In this document: one piece after another, positions 1 to 8,100 of the stretch
Layout of the letters: every line of letters begins with the position of its first letter
How positions within the stretch are numbered: the first letter of the stretch is position 1
DNA from: CAZAYP01 sp964489425 [NCBI: uncultured Verrucomicrobiota bacterium]
GTDB taxonomy: Bacteria > Verrucomicrobiota > Kiritimatiellia > RZYC01
Length of the DNA stretch: 44,480 bases
Assembly (NCBI GenBank): GCA_964489425.1
Contig: CAZAYP010000048.1
Coordinates: forward strand, 1 to 44,480
Direction: 5' to 3'
The notes under the pieces: generated by a model
Seen by the model: the letters and a program-made list of their open reading frames with translations, nothing else
Told to the model about the DNA's origin: nothing
Database searches by the model: none
Made by a program: the position numbers and the translations under genes

Positions 1-96
1 CGGCCCCCACAACCGATCTTCATTTCGGTGTCGTTTCTATTTGACGCAACGGGGCCGGGGCTTGCGTTGAATGGCCAATGCGCTAGGATGCAGCGC

Positions 97-789
97 ATGT
101 CACAGGTAAATACATACACGATCGGCTGCCCGCAGTGCCGCCAGGTGCAGGCGGTGGAGCTGTACCAATCCATCAACCTGGAAACCGATCCGGAGCTGCG
201 CGCCGCGCTGCTGGGCAACCAGCTCAACGCCGTGACCTGCCAGGCCTGCGGGTTCCGTTTCATCGTCGATGGCCCGCTGCTGTACAATGACCGGCACAAC
301 GGGTTCATGGTCTACTGGCTGCCGCTGAACGGCCGCACGGTGGACGAGGGCCAGCAGGAGTTCCGGCAGTACATCGAGATCATGCACAAGATGATGCCGG
401 AGCAGCCGGACCCACCCACGCTGCACCTGGTGTTCACGCGCAGCGAGCTGGTGGAGAAAATATTCCTGCTGGAAGAAAACCTGGACGAGCGGGTCATCGA
501 GTACGTCAAATATACCATGTACACCAAGAACATCGAACGGGTCGATCCGCGCACCAAGGTCCTGCTGTTCGATGCCGAGGATTCCACCCCGGAACGCCTG
601 GTGTTCGTGGTCCAGGACGCCGCCACCCGCAAGCTGGAATGCGCCCTGGAATACCAGCGCGCGGCCTACGCGAGCCTCGTGGAGATGTTTGATCACGATG
701 ACCAGACCGCCAACCTGCTGGAGCTGTTCCCCGGGCCGTATGTCAGCGCCCGCGAACTGCTGCTCAAGGAGCTCAAAGGCGAGGAGTAG
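97..789 (+). CDS. CpXC domain protein
   Basis: A 230-residue cytosolic protein. Its N-terminal part is a CpXC-type zinc-ribbon domain: the pairs C11-x2-C14 and C48-x2-C51 can bind one metal ion, and the segment between them is the usual helical spacer. The C-terminal half has no motif I can name. I chose the ATG at 97 because an AGGA lies 9 bases upstream and the zinc domain begins straight afterwards; an in-frame GTG at 28 and an ATG at 88 would add residues without a conserved look. CpXC proteins have no established function; the domain occurs alone or fused to enzymes. It is followed by a 247-bp gap and the small repetitive peptide gene, so a functional link to that peptide is possible but not shown. 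Confidence 0.8.
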   Translation: MSQVNTYTIGCPQCRQVQAVELYQSINLETDPELRAALLGNQLNAVTCQACGFRFIVDGPLLYNDRHNGFMVYWLPLNGRTVDEGQQEFRQYIEIMHKMMPEQPDPPTLHLVFTRSELVEKIFLLEENLDERVIEYVKYTMYTKNIERVDPRTKVLLFDAEDSTPERLVFVVQDAATRKLECALEYQRAAYASLVEMFDHDDQTANLLELFPGPYVSARELLLKELKGEE

Positions 790-961
790 GCGGGTGGAGG
801 ACCGGCCCGGGGTGGCGCCAGGGCTGGCCAATAATCACCGATCAAATCCGTCGCCGGCCGGGGTGAGCTTTTTCTATTCAAACTCGTGGATATTTCGTAA
901 CTCAATTCCGTGCAGAGCGATGCGTGATGCGCTTTTCGTTTTTTGCTGATAGATTCAATGT

Positions 962-977
962 TGGCATGGTACCTGCA
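962..977 (+). promoter_or_regulatory. Sigma-54 (RpoN) -24/-12 promoter
   Basis: TGGCATG, four bases, then CTGCA matches the RpoN consensus TGGCAYR-N4-TTGCW with one mismatch. The invariant GG (963-964) and GC (975-976) are separated by exactly 10 bases. Transcription would start about 12 bases downstream, near 988, leaving a leader of roughly 50 bases before the ATG at 1037. A sigma-54 promoter needs an enhancer-binding activator; none is visible nearby. Confidence 0.6.
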
Positions 978-1036
978 TTTGTTGGAGCATCCGGAAGACC
1001 GGAAATAACGCAGACCCAACCAACGGAGGATGCCGC

Positions 1037-1237
1037 ATGTGCGCGAAAAAGAATAGCAAGGTGAGCCGCAAGGAAATGAAGCAGGTGAAGGGCGGGGTGA
1101 ACATCAACCAGAGCCACTTCGTGAGCCCCGTGGCGGTGAACATCAACCAGAGCCATTACGTGGATCCGCTGGCCGTGAACATCAACCAAAGCCATTACGT
1201 GGACCCGCTGGCGGTCAACATCAACCAGAGCCACTAG
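1037..1237 (+). CDS. GG-leader peptide with 13-residue tandem core repeats (candidate RiPP precursor)
   Basis: A 66-residue peptide with a clear two-part design. Residues 1-20 are a lysine-rich leader ending in VSRKEMKQVKGG, which resembles the double-glycine leaders of secreted natural-product precursors cut by C39 peptidase/ABC exporters. Residues 21-66 are three perfectly spaced copies of a 13-residue unit, VNINQSHFVSPVA in copy 1 and VNINQSHYVDPLA in copies 2 and 3, then a final VNINQSH. The ORF is well supported: GGAGGA lies 6 bases before the ATG, a sigma-54 promoter sits 60 bases upstream, and a hairpin overlaps the stop codon. Differences between repeats fall largely on third codon positions, which suggests selection on the peptide. 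There are no cysteines in the core. No modification enzyme, peptidase or exporter lies next to it in this window, so product type is unknown. A repetitive structural or metal-binding peptide is the alternative. Confidence 0.7.
   Translation: MCAKKNSKVSRKEMKQVKGGVNINQSHFVSPVAVNINQSHYVDPLAVNINQSHYVDPLAVNINQSH
1097..1234 (+). repeat. 39-bp in-frame tandem repeat (3.5 copies)
   Basis: Units run 1097-1135, 1136-1174 and 1175-1213, with a 21-base partial unit at 1214-1234 before the stop. Each encodes 13 residues starting VNINQSH. Units 2 and 3 differ mainly at synonymous positions. Confidence 0.95.
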
Positions 1238-1251
1238 GCGGATTATCCGCC
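1237..1251 (+). terminator. Short hairpin at the end of the repeat-peptide gene
   Basis: GGCGGA-TTA-TCCGCC forms a perfect 6-bp stem that starts on the last base of the stop codon. No T-run follows, so it may act as an mRNA 3' stabiliser rather than an intrinsic terminator. Confidence 0.4.
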
Positions 1252-1327
1252 AAGTGCCGGTCTGGATGACCTGACGATAACCGCGTCCACCACGGGCAGG
1301 TTCCCTGATTCTACGGAGCGGATCTGC

Positions 1328-1404
1328 CACCACGAAGGACACGAAGGTCACAGAGGCAGAGCCAGAAAGCAGTCTTCTTCGTGGTCTTCGTGACCTTCGT
1401 GGTG
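1328..1404. repeat. Imperfect inverted repeat built from CACGAAGG motifs
   Basis: The 24-base arms 1328-1351 and 1381-1404 are complementary at 21 of 24 positions and flank a 29-base centre. Each arm contains two CACGAAG motifs. The 1238-1519 gap holds no gene that I can support. The style (short direct motifs inside an inverted repeat) matches the intergenic repeats elsewhere in this window. Confidence 0.7.
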
Positions 1405-1519
1405 CAATGATTCTGAAATGATTTCGACGGTTTCAGGACAGGCCGAGATGGCTCATCCTGTTCATCTGGTTGGAGGGCCACATCCTGTCGTGGCCGAACA
1501 ATTTTTCGCTATCCGGCTT

Positions 1520-2677
1520 CTATTTCGCCATGTTTTTCAACTGTAGCTTGACCGCCTCAAGCTCCGCGCGCAACTCCGCGTTTTGCTTCGCCAGTTCCTG
1601 GATTGCCGCGAGCGCGATGCCGGGCAGGTCGCCGCTGTCGATCGCCTTGCTGTTGTCGTTCAAGGGGAAGGCGGCGTGGAAGTCCTGCGCCATCGGTCCG
1701 ATGTGCCGTTGCTGGTAGCCGGTGTAGTTCCACTCGCTGATGGGCAGCGCTGTCACCTTCTCCAACACGGCCCGCGTGTCTGCCGGTTCGATGTTCTCCT
1801 TGAGGTTCCTGTCGCTGGGGAAGGTCCAACTCGACTGGCCGGGCACCCAACCGGCGAACTGCAAGCCATCGGTGTTCCTGAAAACCACCCCGCCATTGCA
1901 GCGCACGATGAACTGGTTGTCCTGATACGGCGCCACGTCCGCGTCAGCCGAGTCGCCCCAGACAAATGAGCCCTGCGTCGTGGCCTTGGCCCTGCGCCCG
2001 GCCGCCAAGGTGTACTCCCCGCTTGCGCTATTCATGTGGCCGCCAGGCACGGTGGCGTAGTTCGCCGTCGCTTCGTTGTTGTTGCCGCCGGCCACGACGG
2101 CCGAACTGTTGTCTGCGGTGTTCTGGTAGCCGCCGCCCACCGTGGCGCAGGGGCCCCGCGCCCGGTTTTGCATGCCACCGGCCACGAGCGCACCGCCGAA
2201 TGCGCTGTCGTCCCGTGCGAGGTTGTTCTTTCCGCCTCCCACCGAGCCGTATGAGGTGTTTACGGCATTGCCCTCGCCGCCGGCGATCGTGGCCCCAATA
2301 CTGCCGCTCCAGATCGAGTTGACGTTGCCGCCGCCGATGGCGGAGCCGGGGCTTCCGGTTTCGATGGTGTTGTTCGATCCGCCGCCGATTGTGCCGTGGT
2401 CGGCGGTCGCGCCAATGGTATTGTTCGCCCCGCCGCCGACGGTCGTGGCCGTGCCGGCCGCCACCGCTCCCGCGCCCATGGCAATGGCGTTGACGCCCAC
2501 GGCCGAGGGGGCCGGCAAGAAGGTGCCGTTTTCGGCGTAGCTGCGCGTGCCCGCGTCGCGCCGCCCGCCGCCGATCACATAAAATTCAGGAACTTGCGCA
2601 TCCGCCAGCATCCCAAGCAACGCCAGTGCGCCAGCCGCCAGCCAACCGATACTTGAATAATCCTTGCGATAGCTCAT
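1520..2677 (-). CDS. Secreted adhesin-like protein with C-terminal S74 intramolecular chaperone
   Basis: A 385-residue protein. The start at 2677 follows AGGAGGGG at ideal spacing and gives a signal peptide (hydrophobic stretch WLAAGALALLGM, likely cut after ADA). Residues of about 35-275 are YadA-like head repeats with the pattern xxGGGxxNTI, 13-16 residues apart, as in trimeric autotransporter heads and phage fibres. The C-terminus starts with SDRNLKENI, the hallmark of the peptidase S74/intramolecular chaperone domain, whose Ser-Asp dyad normally cuts the chaperone off after trimer folding. It ends in a coiled coil (IALAAIQELAKQNAELRAEL). I infer a surface-exposed trimeric fibre. No YadA-type membrane anchor is present, so how it is held at the surface is unknown. 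Confidence 0.8.
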   Translation of the reverse strand: MSYRKDYSSIGWLAAGALALLGMLADAQVPEFYVIGGGRRDAGTRSYAENGTFLPAPSAVGVNAIAMGAGAVAAGTATTVGGGANNTIGATADHGTIGGGSNNTIETGSPGSAIGGGNVNSIWSGSIGATIAGGEGNAVNTSYGSVGGGKNNLARDDSAFGGALVAGGMQNRARGPCATVGGGYQNTADNSSAVVAGGNNNEATANYATVPGGHMNSASGEYTLAAGRRAKATTQGSFVWGDSADADVAPYQDNQFIVRCNGGVVFRNTDGLQFAGWVPGQSSWTFPSDRNLKENIEPADTRAVLEKVTALPISEWNYTGYQQRHIGPMAQDFHAAFPLNDNSKAIDSGDLPGIALAAIQELAKQNAELRAELEAVKLQLKNMAK

Positions 2678-2905
2678 GAGCCCCTCCTGTTTTGTTCCAA
2701 CTTCTTGACCTGTCCCGATGGGATTGTATGCAACGCGCACGTCGCACGCCACTACCCATGGCAACAGACCAGAAAACAGGCAAAGGAACAAGAGTAAAAC
2801 GTTGCTGGCGTTTTCTGGTTTTCCGGGGGCCGGGGAATGACCATTTTGGAACGGTTGTCCTTCCCCCGGCCGGCACGTTGCGAGATCCTTGGCCGAGAAC
2901 CGCAA

Positions 2906-3124
2906 TCAAGGCCACGGAGGCAGCGGCAACTTGCCGCCCGCGCGGACGGGATCTCCGCCTATACCTGCCGGCGGTAATCCGGCGGCTTCCGGCGGGTACA
3001 GGTTGCCGATGTTGCCGATGAGCATGCGCAGGCGGCGGCGCAGTTCGGTATAGCTGTAGTATCGTCGCGCCAGCTGGTAGTTGTGTTCGACCATGGCCGC
3101 GCGGTAGTCGGGCTGTTCCAGCAC
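2906..3124 (-). pseudogene. Relic of a glycosyltransferase C-terminus
   Basis: The minus-strand reading AAMVEHNYQLARRYYSY then LRRRLRMLIGNI looks like the last helix region of a GT4-type glycosyltransferase, with nothing of the Rossmann domains upstream. It breaks off at about 3124, exactly where an unrelated plus-strand fragment begins. I read it as a gene remnant left by a rearrangement, not as a functional 72-residue gene. Confidence 0.35.
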
Positions 3125-3270
3125 CCGCCGCCCAGCTCGGGTGCCGGACCGCGTTGTTCGCGGGCGATGCGCAATCCCTGCGGCGGCGCGGGGATGACGC
3201 CCGGTGCGCCGGCTTGCAGCCGGACCTGGTGATCACCACGCTGCGCGATTTGCCGGGATGCCTGGGGTGA
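3121..3270 (+). pseudogene. Possible gene 3' remnant, HAD-like
   Basis: An open plus-strand frame reads CRTALFAGDAQSLR, then GLQPDLVITTLRDLPGCLG and a stop at 3268-3270. It has no start codon or upstream domain. The pattern resembles the end of some HAD-type phosphatases, but this is weak. It is back-to-back with the glycosyltransferase relic, both lacking their 5' parts. The rest of 3125-3415 shows only the promoter of the next gene. Confidence 0.2.
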
Positions 3271-3303
3271 TCCGGCAGCGAAGAGGGGGGGCTTCCCGCT
3301 GCA

Positions 3304-3332
3304 TTGACATCCCGGTTCGATTGTTGTAGGAC
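3304..3332 (+). promoter_or_regulatory. Predicted sigma-70-type promoter
   Basis: TTGACA (3304-3309) and TAGGAC (3327-3332) are 17 bases apart. The -35 box is perfect and the -10 box weak. It lies 84 bases before the secreted-protein gene at 3416. Confidence 0.4.
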
Positions 3333-3415
3333 ACAACCCATGATACGGGTGCGCCACGGTCATGGCGCGCCGTCGATTTGACCGTTAATCCTGCAACCAG
3401 CAACGGGGAGGCACA

Positions 3416-4444
3416 ATGAAGGCGATATATGATGGCAATGGCAGAAACCGCGCAGTTTTCATGAAGATCAGCGTCGTGGGCTTGGTTTTGCTTGCGGCCG
3501 CCACGGCCCAGGGCGCGTTGGTCGCCTACGAGGGGTTCAATTATCCCATCGATGCCGCCCTGGTCGGCCAATCCGGCGGCATGGGCTGGGACGGCCCCTG
3601 GAAAGGGCCCAAGAACGCTTTCACCATCGACGACAACCTGGTCGGCGGGTTTGGCGCCCTGGTGTGCACGGGCAACAACGCCACGGTGATGGCGCCCGCG
3701 GACGATTGGGTGACCCGCAAGCTGAAGTCGCGGGTGGCCGGCTACGTGGTCTGGCTCTCGTTCCTGGCCAAAAAGAACGATGCCGCCCCCACGCCCGCCA
3801 TCGGGCTGGGCTTGTGGGAAGGCCAGAGCTACCGCTACTGGTTCGGATCGCCGCAGCCGTTCAAGGACGTATGGAGCATGCGGCGTGAGCCGGGCGGCAA
3901 GGATCTGCTGACCGACGTGCCGCTGAACGAGCTCACGCTGGTCGTGGCCAGCATGGACATGAACCTGGGCAACATCTACCTGTGGGTCAACCCGTCCCTC
4001 AACCATGAACCGGATCCCAAGGATGCCGCGGCCGTGTACACGGTGACGTCCCAGTTCCGTTTCGACACCATCGCGTTGTCCGGGGGCTTTGGCTCATCGT
4101 GGTCGATCAACGAAATCCGCCTGGGCGAGTCATGGATCGACGTGGCGCCCGGCGCCAAGGCGGCCAAGGCGCCCAAGCCCGAACCCACCGCGAAACCGAC
4201 CCCGGCCGCGGCCAAGGATGCGCCCGCCAAGGATGATGCGCCCGCGGCCAAGACCGCGGATAAGGAAGCGGCCAAGGACCCGTCGGCCGCCACCAAAAAA
4301 CCCGCGGCCACGCCCGTAGTCAAGGCCACGGAACCCGCGCCCGCGGTCAAGACCCCGGTGCCGGAAGTTGCGCCGACCGCGGCCCAGCCCAAGCCGGAAG
4401 CCACGGCGGGCGCGGACAAGCCCGCCAAGAAAAAGTGGTGGTAA
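3416..4444 (+). CDS. Secreted protein with beta-sandwich-like domain and Lys/Ala/Pro-rich tail
   Basis: A 342-residue exported protein of unknown function. GGGGAGG lies 4 bases before the ATG at 3416. The signal peptide is long (hydrophobic core ISVVGLVLLAAATAQ), with a likely cut before ALVAYEGFNYP. That mature N-terminus, followed by a GMGWDGPWKG-type stretch, is a recurrent beginning of secreted proteins in Verrucomicrobiota and Kiritimatiellota. Residues of about 35-240 look like a lectin-type beta sandwich. From about residue 245 the chain is almost only A, K, P, E, D and T, ending in KKKWW; such tails are disordered and may bind anionic polymers or cell wall. The next gene starts 48 bases downstream and could be co-transcribed. 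Confidence 0.75.
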   Translation: MKAIYDGNGRNRAVFMKISVVGLVLLAAATAQGALVAYEGFNYPIDAALVGQSGGMGWDGPWKGPKNAFTIDDNLVGGFGALVCTGNNATVMAPADDWVTRKLKSRVAGYVVWLSFLAKKNDAAPTPAIGLGLWEGQSYRYWFGSPQPFKDVWSMRREPGGKDLLTDVPLNELTLVVASMDMNLGNIYLWVNPSLNHEPDPKDAAAVYTVTSQFRFDTIALSGGFGSSWSINEIRLGESWIDVAPGAKAAKAPKPEPTAKPTPAAAKDAPAKDDAPAAKTADKEAAKDPSAATKKPAATPVVKATEPAPAVKTPVPEVAPTAAQPKPEATAGADKPAKKKWW

Positions 4445-4492
4445 CCCCGGCCGCGGGGCCGGTCATCATCGAGTTCAGGTATCCAAGGGAGC

Positions 4493-6265
4493 ATGCCCAT
4501 GCAATGGCTTGTGTTTGCCGGTCTTTGTGCCTGCCTGCTCGGCGGCCCGCAGGTTGGGTTGGCGGAATCGTATCCCCCCGACGCCTGGCGTGACACACCC
4601 AGCGCCCTGGCCAGCCCGGACGCGGTGCGTGGCGGAACGATCACCGCCTATGCCGGGCCCTCGCCCCAGAGCTTCAATTATTACCTGGATAACAACACAT
4701 TTTGCGCGCAGATCTTTTCCATGATGTACGATTCGCTGCTGGGCACGGACCCCGTCACGGCGGAGTATGTTCCGGCCCTGGCCCGGAAGTGGGAGATCTC
4801 GGACGACAAAAAGACATTCACGTTCTGGCTGGATGAAGACGCCCGGTGGAGCGACGGCCGGCCCGTCACGGCGCAGGACGTGGCCTGGACCTTTGCGGCC
4901 ATCATGGATCCCAAGAACCTCACCGGCGTGCACAAGGTCAGCCTGGAACCGTTTGCGCCACCCGAAGTGCTGGACGAGCGCACCGTCCGTTTCACGGCGC
5001 GCGACGTGCACTGGCGGCACCTGGGCGCGGCCGGCGGGTTCAGCATCCTGCCGCAGCATGCGCTGGCGACCCAGGACTTCAACAAGATCAATTTCGAGTT
5101 TCCCGTGGTGTCCGGGCCGTACCGGATCGGCGAGACCAAGTCCGGCATCTTCGCCACCATGGAGCGTCGCCCCGACTGGTGGGGAGACAAGAAGCCGGCC
5201 AACACCCACATGGCCAACTTCGACAAGATCCTGTTCCGTTTCCTGGAAGACCAGGAAAACGCCTATGAAGCCTTCAAGAAGGGCCTGATCGACGTGTATC
5301 CCGTGTACATGGCGCGCTTGTGGATGAACGAGGCCCAGGGCGAGAAGTTCGACAAGCACTGGATCGTCAAGCAGAAGATCCATAACCATGGCCCGATCGG
5401 GTTCCAGGGCTTTGCCATGAACCTGCGCCGGCCGCCGTTCGACGATGTGCGCGTCCGCCAGGCCATGGCGCTGCTGCTGGACCGCGAGAAGATGAACCAG
5501 ACCCTCATGTACGGCCAGTATTTCCTGCACCGCTCGTACTTCGAGGACCTGTACTCGCCACAGCACCCCTGCACCAACCCGGCCACGGCCTTCGACAAGG
5601 CCCGCGCCCGCGAGCTGCTCCAGGCCGCCGGCTGGACCGCCAACCCGGACACCGGCTGGCTCGAAAAAGACGGCCGGCGGTTCACGTTCAGCTTCCTGAC
5701 CCGCGACGCCTCGACCGACAAGTTCCTCGCCATCTACGCGGAGGATCTCAAGGACGTGGGCATTGACATGACCATTGACCACAAGGACTGGGCCGCGTGG
5801 TCCAAGGACATGGACGAGTACAATTACGACATGACCTGGGCCTCCTGGAGCGGCACGATCTTCAAGGATCCCGAGGATATGTGGTCGTCCCGCGAGGCGG
5901 ACCGCGCCGGGGGCAACAACATCACCGGCTTCAAGGATCCGCGCGTGGACGCCTTGATCGCGGAGCAGAAGTCCAATTTCGATATCCAGCAGCGCAACGC
6001 GATCTACCGCCAGATCGACGCCCTGATCCTCGAGCAGGCCCCGTATGTGCTGCTGTGGAACATGGACTACGTCCGCCTGCTTTACTGGAACAAGTTCGGT
6101 ACGCCGCCCACGGTCCTGTCCAAGTTTGGCCGGGAAGACTCGGCGTTCGGCCTGTGGTGGTTCGACGAGGATTCGGCCGCCGAACTCGCGGCGGCCATGG
6201 CGTCCGGCGGTTCGCTGCCCGCCCGCCCGGCCGAAGTTCGGTTTGACGACGTCTTCAAGCCGTGA
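4493..6265 (+). CDS. Extracellular solute-binding protein, family 5 (peptide/oligopeptide type)
   Basis: A 590-residue SBP_bac_5 protein. Residues 1-24 are a signal peptide (MPMQWLVFAGLCACLLGG) with no lipobox cysteine at the usual place. Family landmarks include VPALARKWEISDDKKTFTFW near the N-terminus, DGRPVTAQDVAWTF, DVRVRQAMALLLDREKMN and the C-terminal VLLWNMDYVRLLYWNKFG. AAGGGA precedes the ATG at 4493. Family members deliver peptides, nickel or other solutes to Dpp/Opp-type ABC importers. No permease or ATPase gene lies beside it, so the importer is encoded elsewhere or the protein works alone. The ligand cannot be told from the sequence. Confidence 0.88.
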   Translation: MPMQWLVFAGLCACLLGGPQVGLAESYPPDAWRDTPSALASPDAVRGGTITAYAGPSPQSFNYYLDNNTFCAQIFSMMYDSLLGTDPVTAEYVPALARKWEISDDKKTFTFWLDEDARWSDGRPVTAQDVAWTFAAIMDPKNLTGVHKVSLEPFAPPEVLDERTVRFTARDVHWRHLGAAGGFSILPQHALATQDFNKINFEFPVVSGPYRIGETKSGIFATMERRPDWWGDKKPANTHMANFDKILFRFLEDQENAYEAFKKGLIDVYPVYMARLWMNEAQGEKFDKHWIVKQKIHNHGPIGFQGFAMNLRRPPFDDVRVRQAMALLLDREKMNQTLMYGQYFLHRSYFEDLYSPQHPCTNPATAFDKARARELLQAAGWTANPDTGWLEKDGRRFTFSFLTRDASTDKFLAIYAEDLKDVGIDMTIDHKDWAAWSKDMDEYNYDMTWASWSGTIFKDPEDMWSSREADRAGGNNITGFKDPRVDALIAEQKSNFDIQQRNAIYRQIDALILEQAPYVLLWNMDYVRLLYWNKFGTPPTVLSKFGREDSAFGLWWFDEDSAAELAAAMASGGSLPARPAEVRFDDVFKP

Positions 6266-6283
6266 GGCGGGCCGGACGCCGGG

Positions 6284-7255
6284 TCAGCGCAGTAGCCATG
6301 CTTCCAGCGCCAGCGCCGCGGATCCCAGGATCCCGAACCCCAGGCTCAGTTGCGCTGTGGCCGCGTCGAGCGTGAGGAAGTCCATGGGCTGCCGCGGCGC
6401 GGCGCGCTGGGCCGCGCGGGTGCGGCACCGCCAGGCCAGCGGCAGGGCCAGCCAGCTCAGCATCATGAGCGGCGGCATGCCCAGGGAATTTCCCGGCCGC
6501 GTCCACCCCAAGGCCACCAGCCCGGCGACCACGAGGAACGGTCCGAAAATCAGGGCCAGGTAATACCGGTGGGCGCCGCGGTCGCCGAGCAGCCCGGCGC
6601 AGGTGGTGATGTTGCCCGCGCGGTCACCGGCCAGGTCGCGCCAGTTGTTGGCGTGCAGGATGGCGGCCACCAGCAGCGCCAGCGGGACGGACCAGGCCAC
6701 CGGCGTCCACGCCACGCGCCCGGTTTGGACCACCCAGGCGCCCAGGCAGCCCAGCACGCCAAAAATCAGGAACACCGCCGGTTCGCCCAGGGCGCGACAC
6801 TTCAGCGCCAGCGGCGGCGCCGAGTAGGCCACGCCCAGCGCCACGCCGGCCACGCCGATCCATAGCAGCGCCGGGCCGGCCACCACGGTCAACCCCAGGC
6901 CCAGGCCGCACCCGAATACCATCCAGGCCAGCGCGCCCCAGAACACGGCCCGGGCGGTCAGCCAGCCGCGCACAATGGCGCCGCACCCGGGTTCGACGCG
7001 CGTGTCCAGCCCGCGCCGGTGGTCGTAGACATCGTTGAGCATGTTGGCCCCGGAATGCAGCGCGACCATGGCGGCCAGCGCCGCGGCAAACCGGCCGGCG
7101 TGCAGCGGCGCGGCGCCGGTAGCCGCCGCGGCCAGGGTGCCGAACACCACCGGCATGGTGGAGGCGGGCAGGGCCCACGGCCGGGCCGCCATGAGCCAGA
7201 CTCGCCAGCATGCCGGCGGACCGGGCGGAGTTGCGGGTTTGGACGTTGGGCTCAT
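6284..7255 (-). CDS. menA: UbiA-family prenyltransferase, MenA-like
   Basis: A 323-residue integral membrane prenyltransferase with about eight or nine membrane segments. The first Asp-rich motif is NMLNDVYDHRRGLDT (NDxxD plus a following D) and the second is NNWRDLAGDRAGN; these bind the Mg-diphosphate of the prenyl donor. The spacing and the NNWRD motif fit 1,4-dihydroxy-2-naphthoate polyprenyltransferase of menaquinone synthesis better than UbiA or heme O synthase, but no other men gene is here. The ATG at 7255 overlaps the stop of the upstream deacetylase gene (ATGA), so the two are translationally coupled, and it is the last gene of the eight-gene minus-strand run. A role in prenyl-lipid carrier or cell-envelope chemistry is an alternative. 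Confidence 0.72.
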   Translation of the reverse strand: MSPTSKPATPPGPPACWRVWLMAARPWALPASTMPVVFGTLAAAATGAAPLHAGRFAAALAAMVALHSGANMLNDVYDHRRGLDTRVEPGCGAIVRGWLTARAVFWGALAWMVFGCGLGLGLTVVAGPALLWIGVAGVALGVAYSAPPLALKCRALGEPAVFLIFGVLGCLGAWVVQTGRVAWTPVAWSVPLALLVAAILHANNWRDLAGDRAGNITTCAGLLGDRGAHRYYLALIFGPFLVVAGLVALGWTRPGNSLGMPPLMMLSWLALPLAWRCRTRAAQRAAPRQPMDFLTLDAATAQLSLGFGILGSAALALEAWLLR

Positions 7256-8100
7256 GCCACCCGGCCGCTGGGCGACGGGCTGACGCGGTCGTGGATGCGC
7301 GCCAGCCATGGATGCCGGAACACCACCGCGTTGCGCCGGAACTTGCCCCAGCGCGGGCTGGCGCCGATCCGCGGCAACACCGGCCGGGAATCGCCCGGGG
7401 TCACCAACCCTTTTTCCACGGAAAACGTGCGCGCCAACCCCAGTTCACCGGCCACGGTCACGCCCGCGCGCGAGTAATGGCCATACGGCCAGAACAACAG
7501 GTCCGGCGCTTGTCCGGTCAGGTCCGTGATGGTCGCGCGGCACCGCCCGAGGTCCGCGGCCAGGCGCTGTTGAAATTGTTCCGCAGATTCGTCCGCGCGG
7601 GGTGCGGCCAGCTCGCTGAGGAGCCTGCCGCCGGGCGCAAGGCGGCGGGCGTGGGTGTGGCCGTGGGCCTGGATGGACCAAAGGCCGGTGGATGCCATGG
7701 CCCGGAGTTCGGCGCGGGACAGGAACGCGCTGCGGTCGCCGCGCTCCGCCGCCTGGAGGGCCTGGTCCAGCGGCCACTGCGCGGCCGGGGTGCCGGGATC
7801 GGCGCGCAAGGGCGCGTCATGGAGGTTGCCGGTGCTCAGGGCCAGGATGGCGGGAACGCCCAGATCCTGCAGGATGGGCGAGGCGAAAATCCAGTTGTCC
7901 AGCCAGCCATCGTCGAACGTGATCGCCGCGGCCGGTTGCGGACTGCCGCCCGCGCCGGCCAGGTAATCCCGCAGCCCGGCCGCGTCCAGCACGCGGTATT
8001 GGCGCTGGAGATATTCAAGCTGCCGGCGGAACATGGGCACGCTGACGCCCTCCGGGGATCCTGCCGGCAGCACGCGGTGATACATGAAAATCTCAAGCAT
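7252..8100 (-). CDS. Polysaccharide deacetylase family protein (NodB fold)
   Basis: A 282-residue protein without signal peptide. It has the NodB signature: ITFDDGW with D63-D64 and the metal-binding H146-x3-H150 (HGHTH). The C-terminal LFWPYGHYSRAGV is the motif-3/4 region of the family. Such enzymes remove N- or O-acetyl groups from sugar polymers or lipid-linked sugars. It starts inside the last codons of murJ (8-base overlap) and ends in the ATGA overlap with the prenyltransferase gene. Sitting in an LPS run and lacking a signal peptide, it probably acts on a cytoplasmic glycolipid intermediate; that is inference. Confidence 0.82.
   Translation of the reverse strand: MLEIFMYHRVLPAGSPEGVSVPMFRRQLEYLQRQYRVLDAAGLRDYLAGAGGSPQPAAAITFDDGWLDNWIFASPILQDLGVPAILALSTGNLHDAPLRADPGTPAAQWPLDQALQAAERGDRSAFLSRAELRAMASTGLWSIQAHGHTHARRLAPGGRLLSELAAPRADESAEQFQQRLAADLGRCRATITDLTGQAPDLLFWPYGHYSRAGVTVAGELGLARTFSVEKGLVTPGDSRPVLPRIGASPRWGKFRRNAVVFRHPWLARIHDRVSPSPSGRVA

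Noticed and set aside
1097-1234. CRISPR-like or minisatellite DNA
   Set aside because: The repeats stay in frame, have mainly synonymous differences and sit in an ORF with ribosome site and leader, so they are coding.
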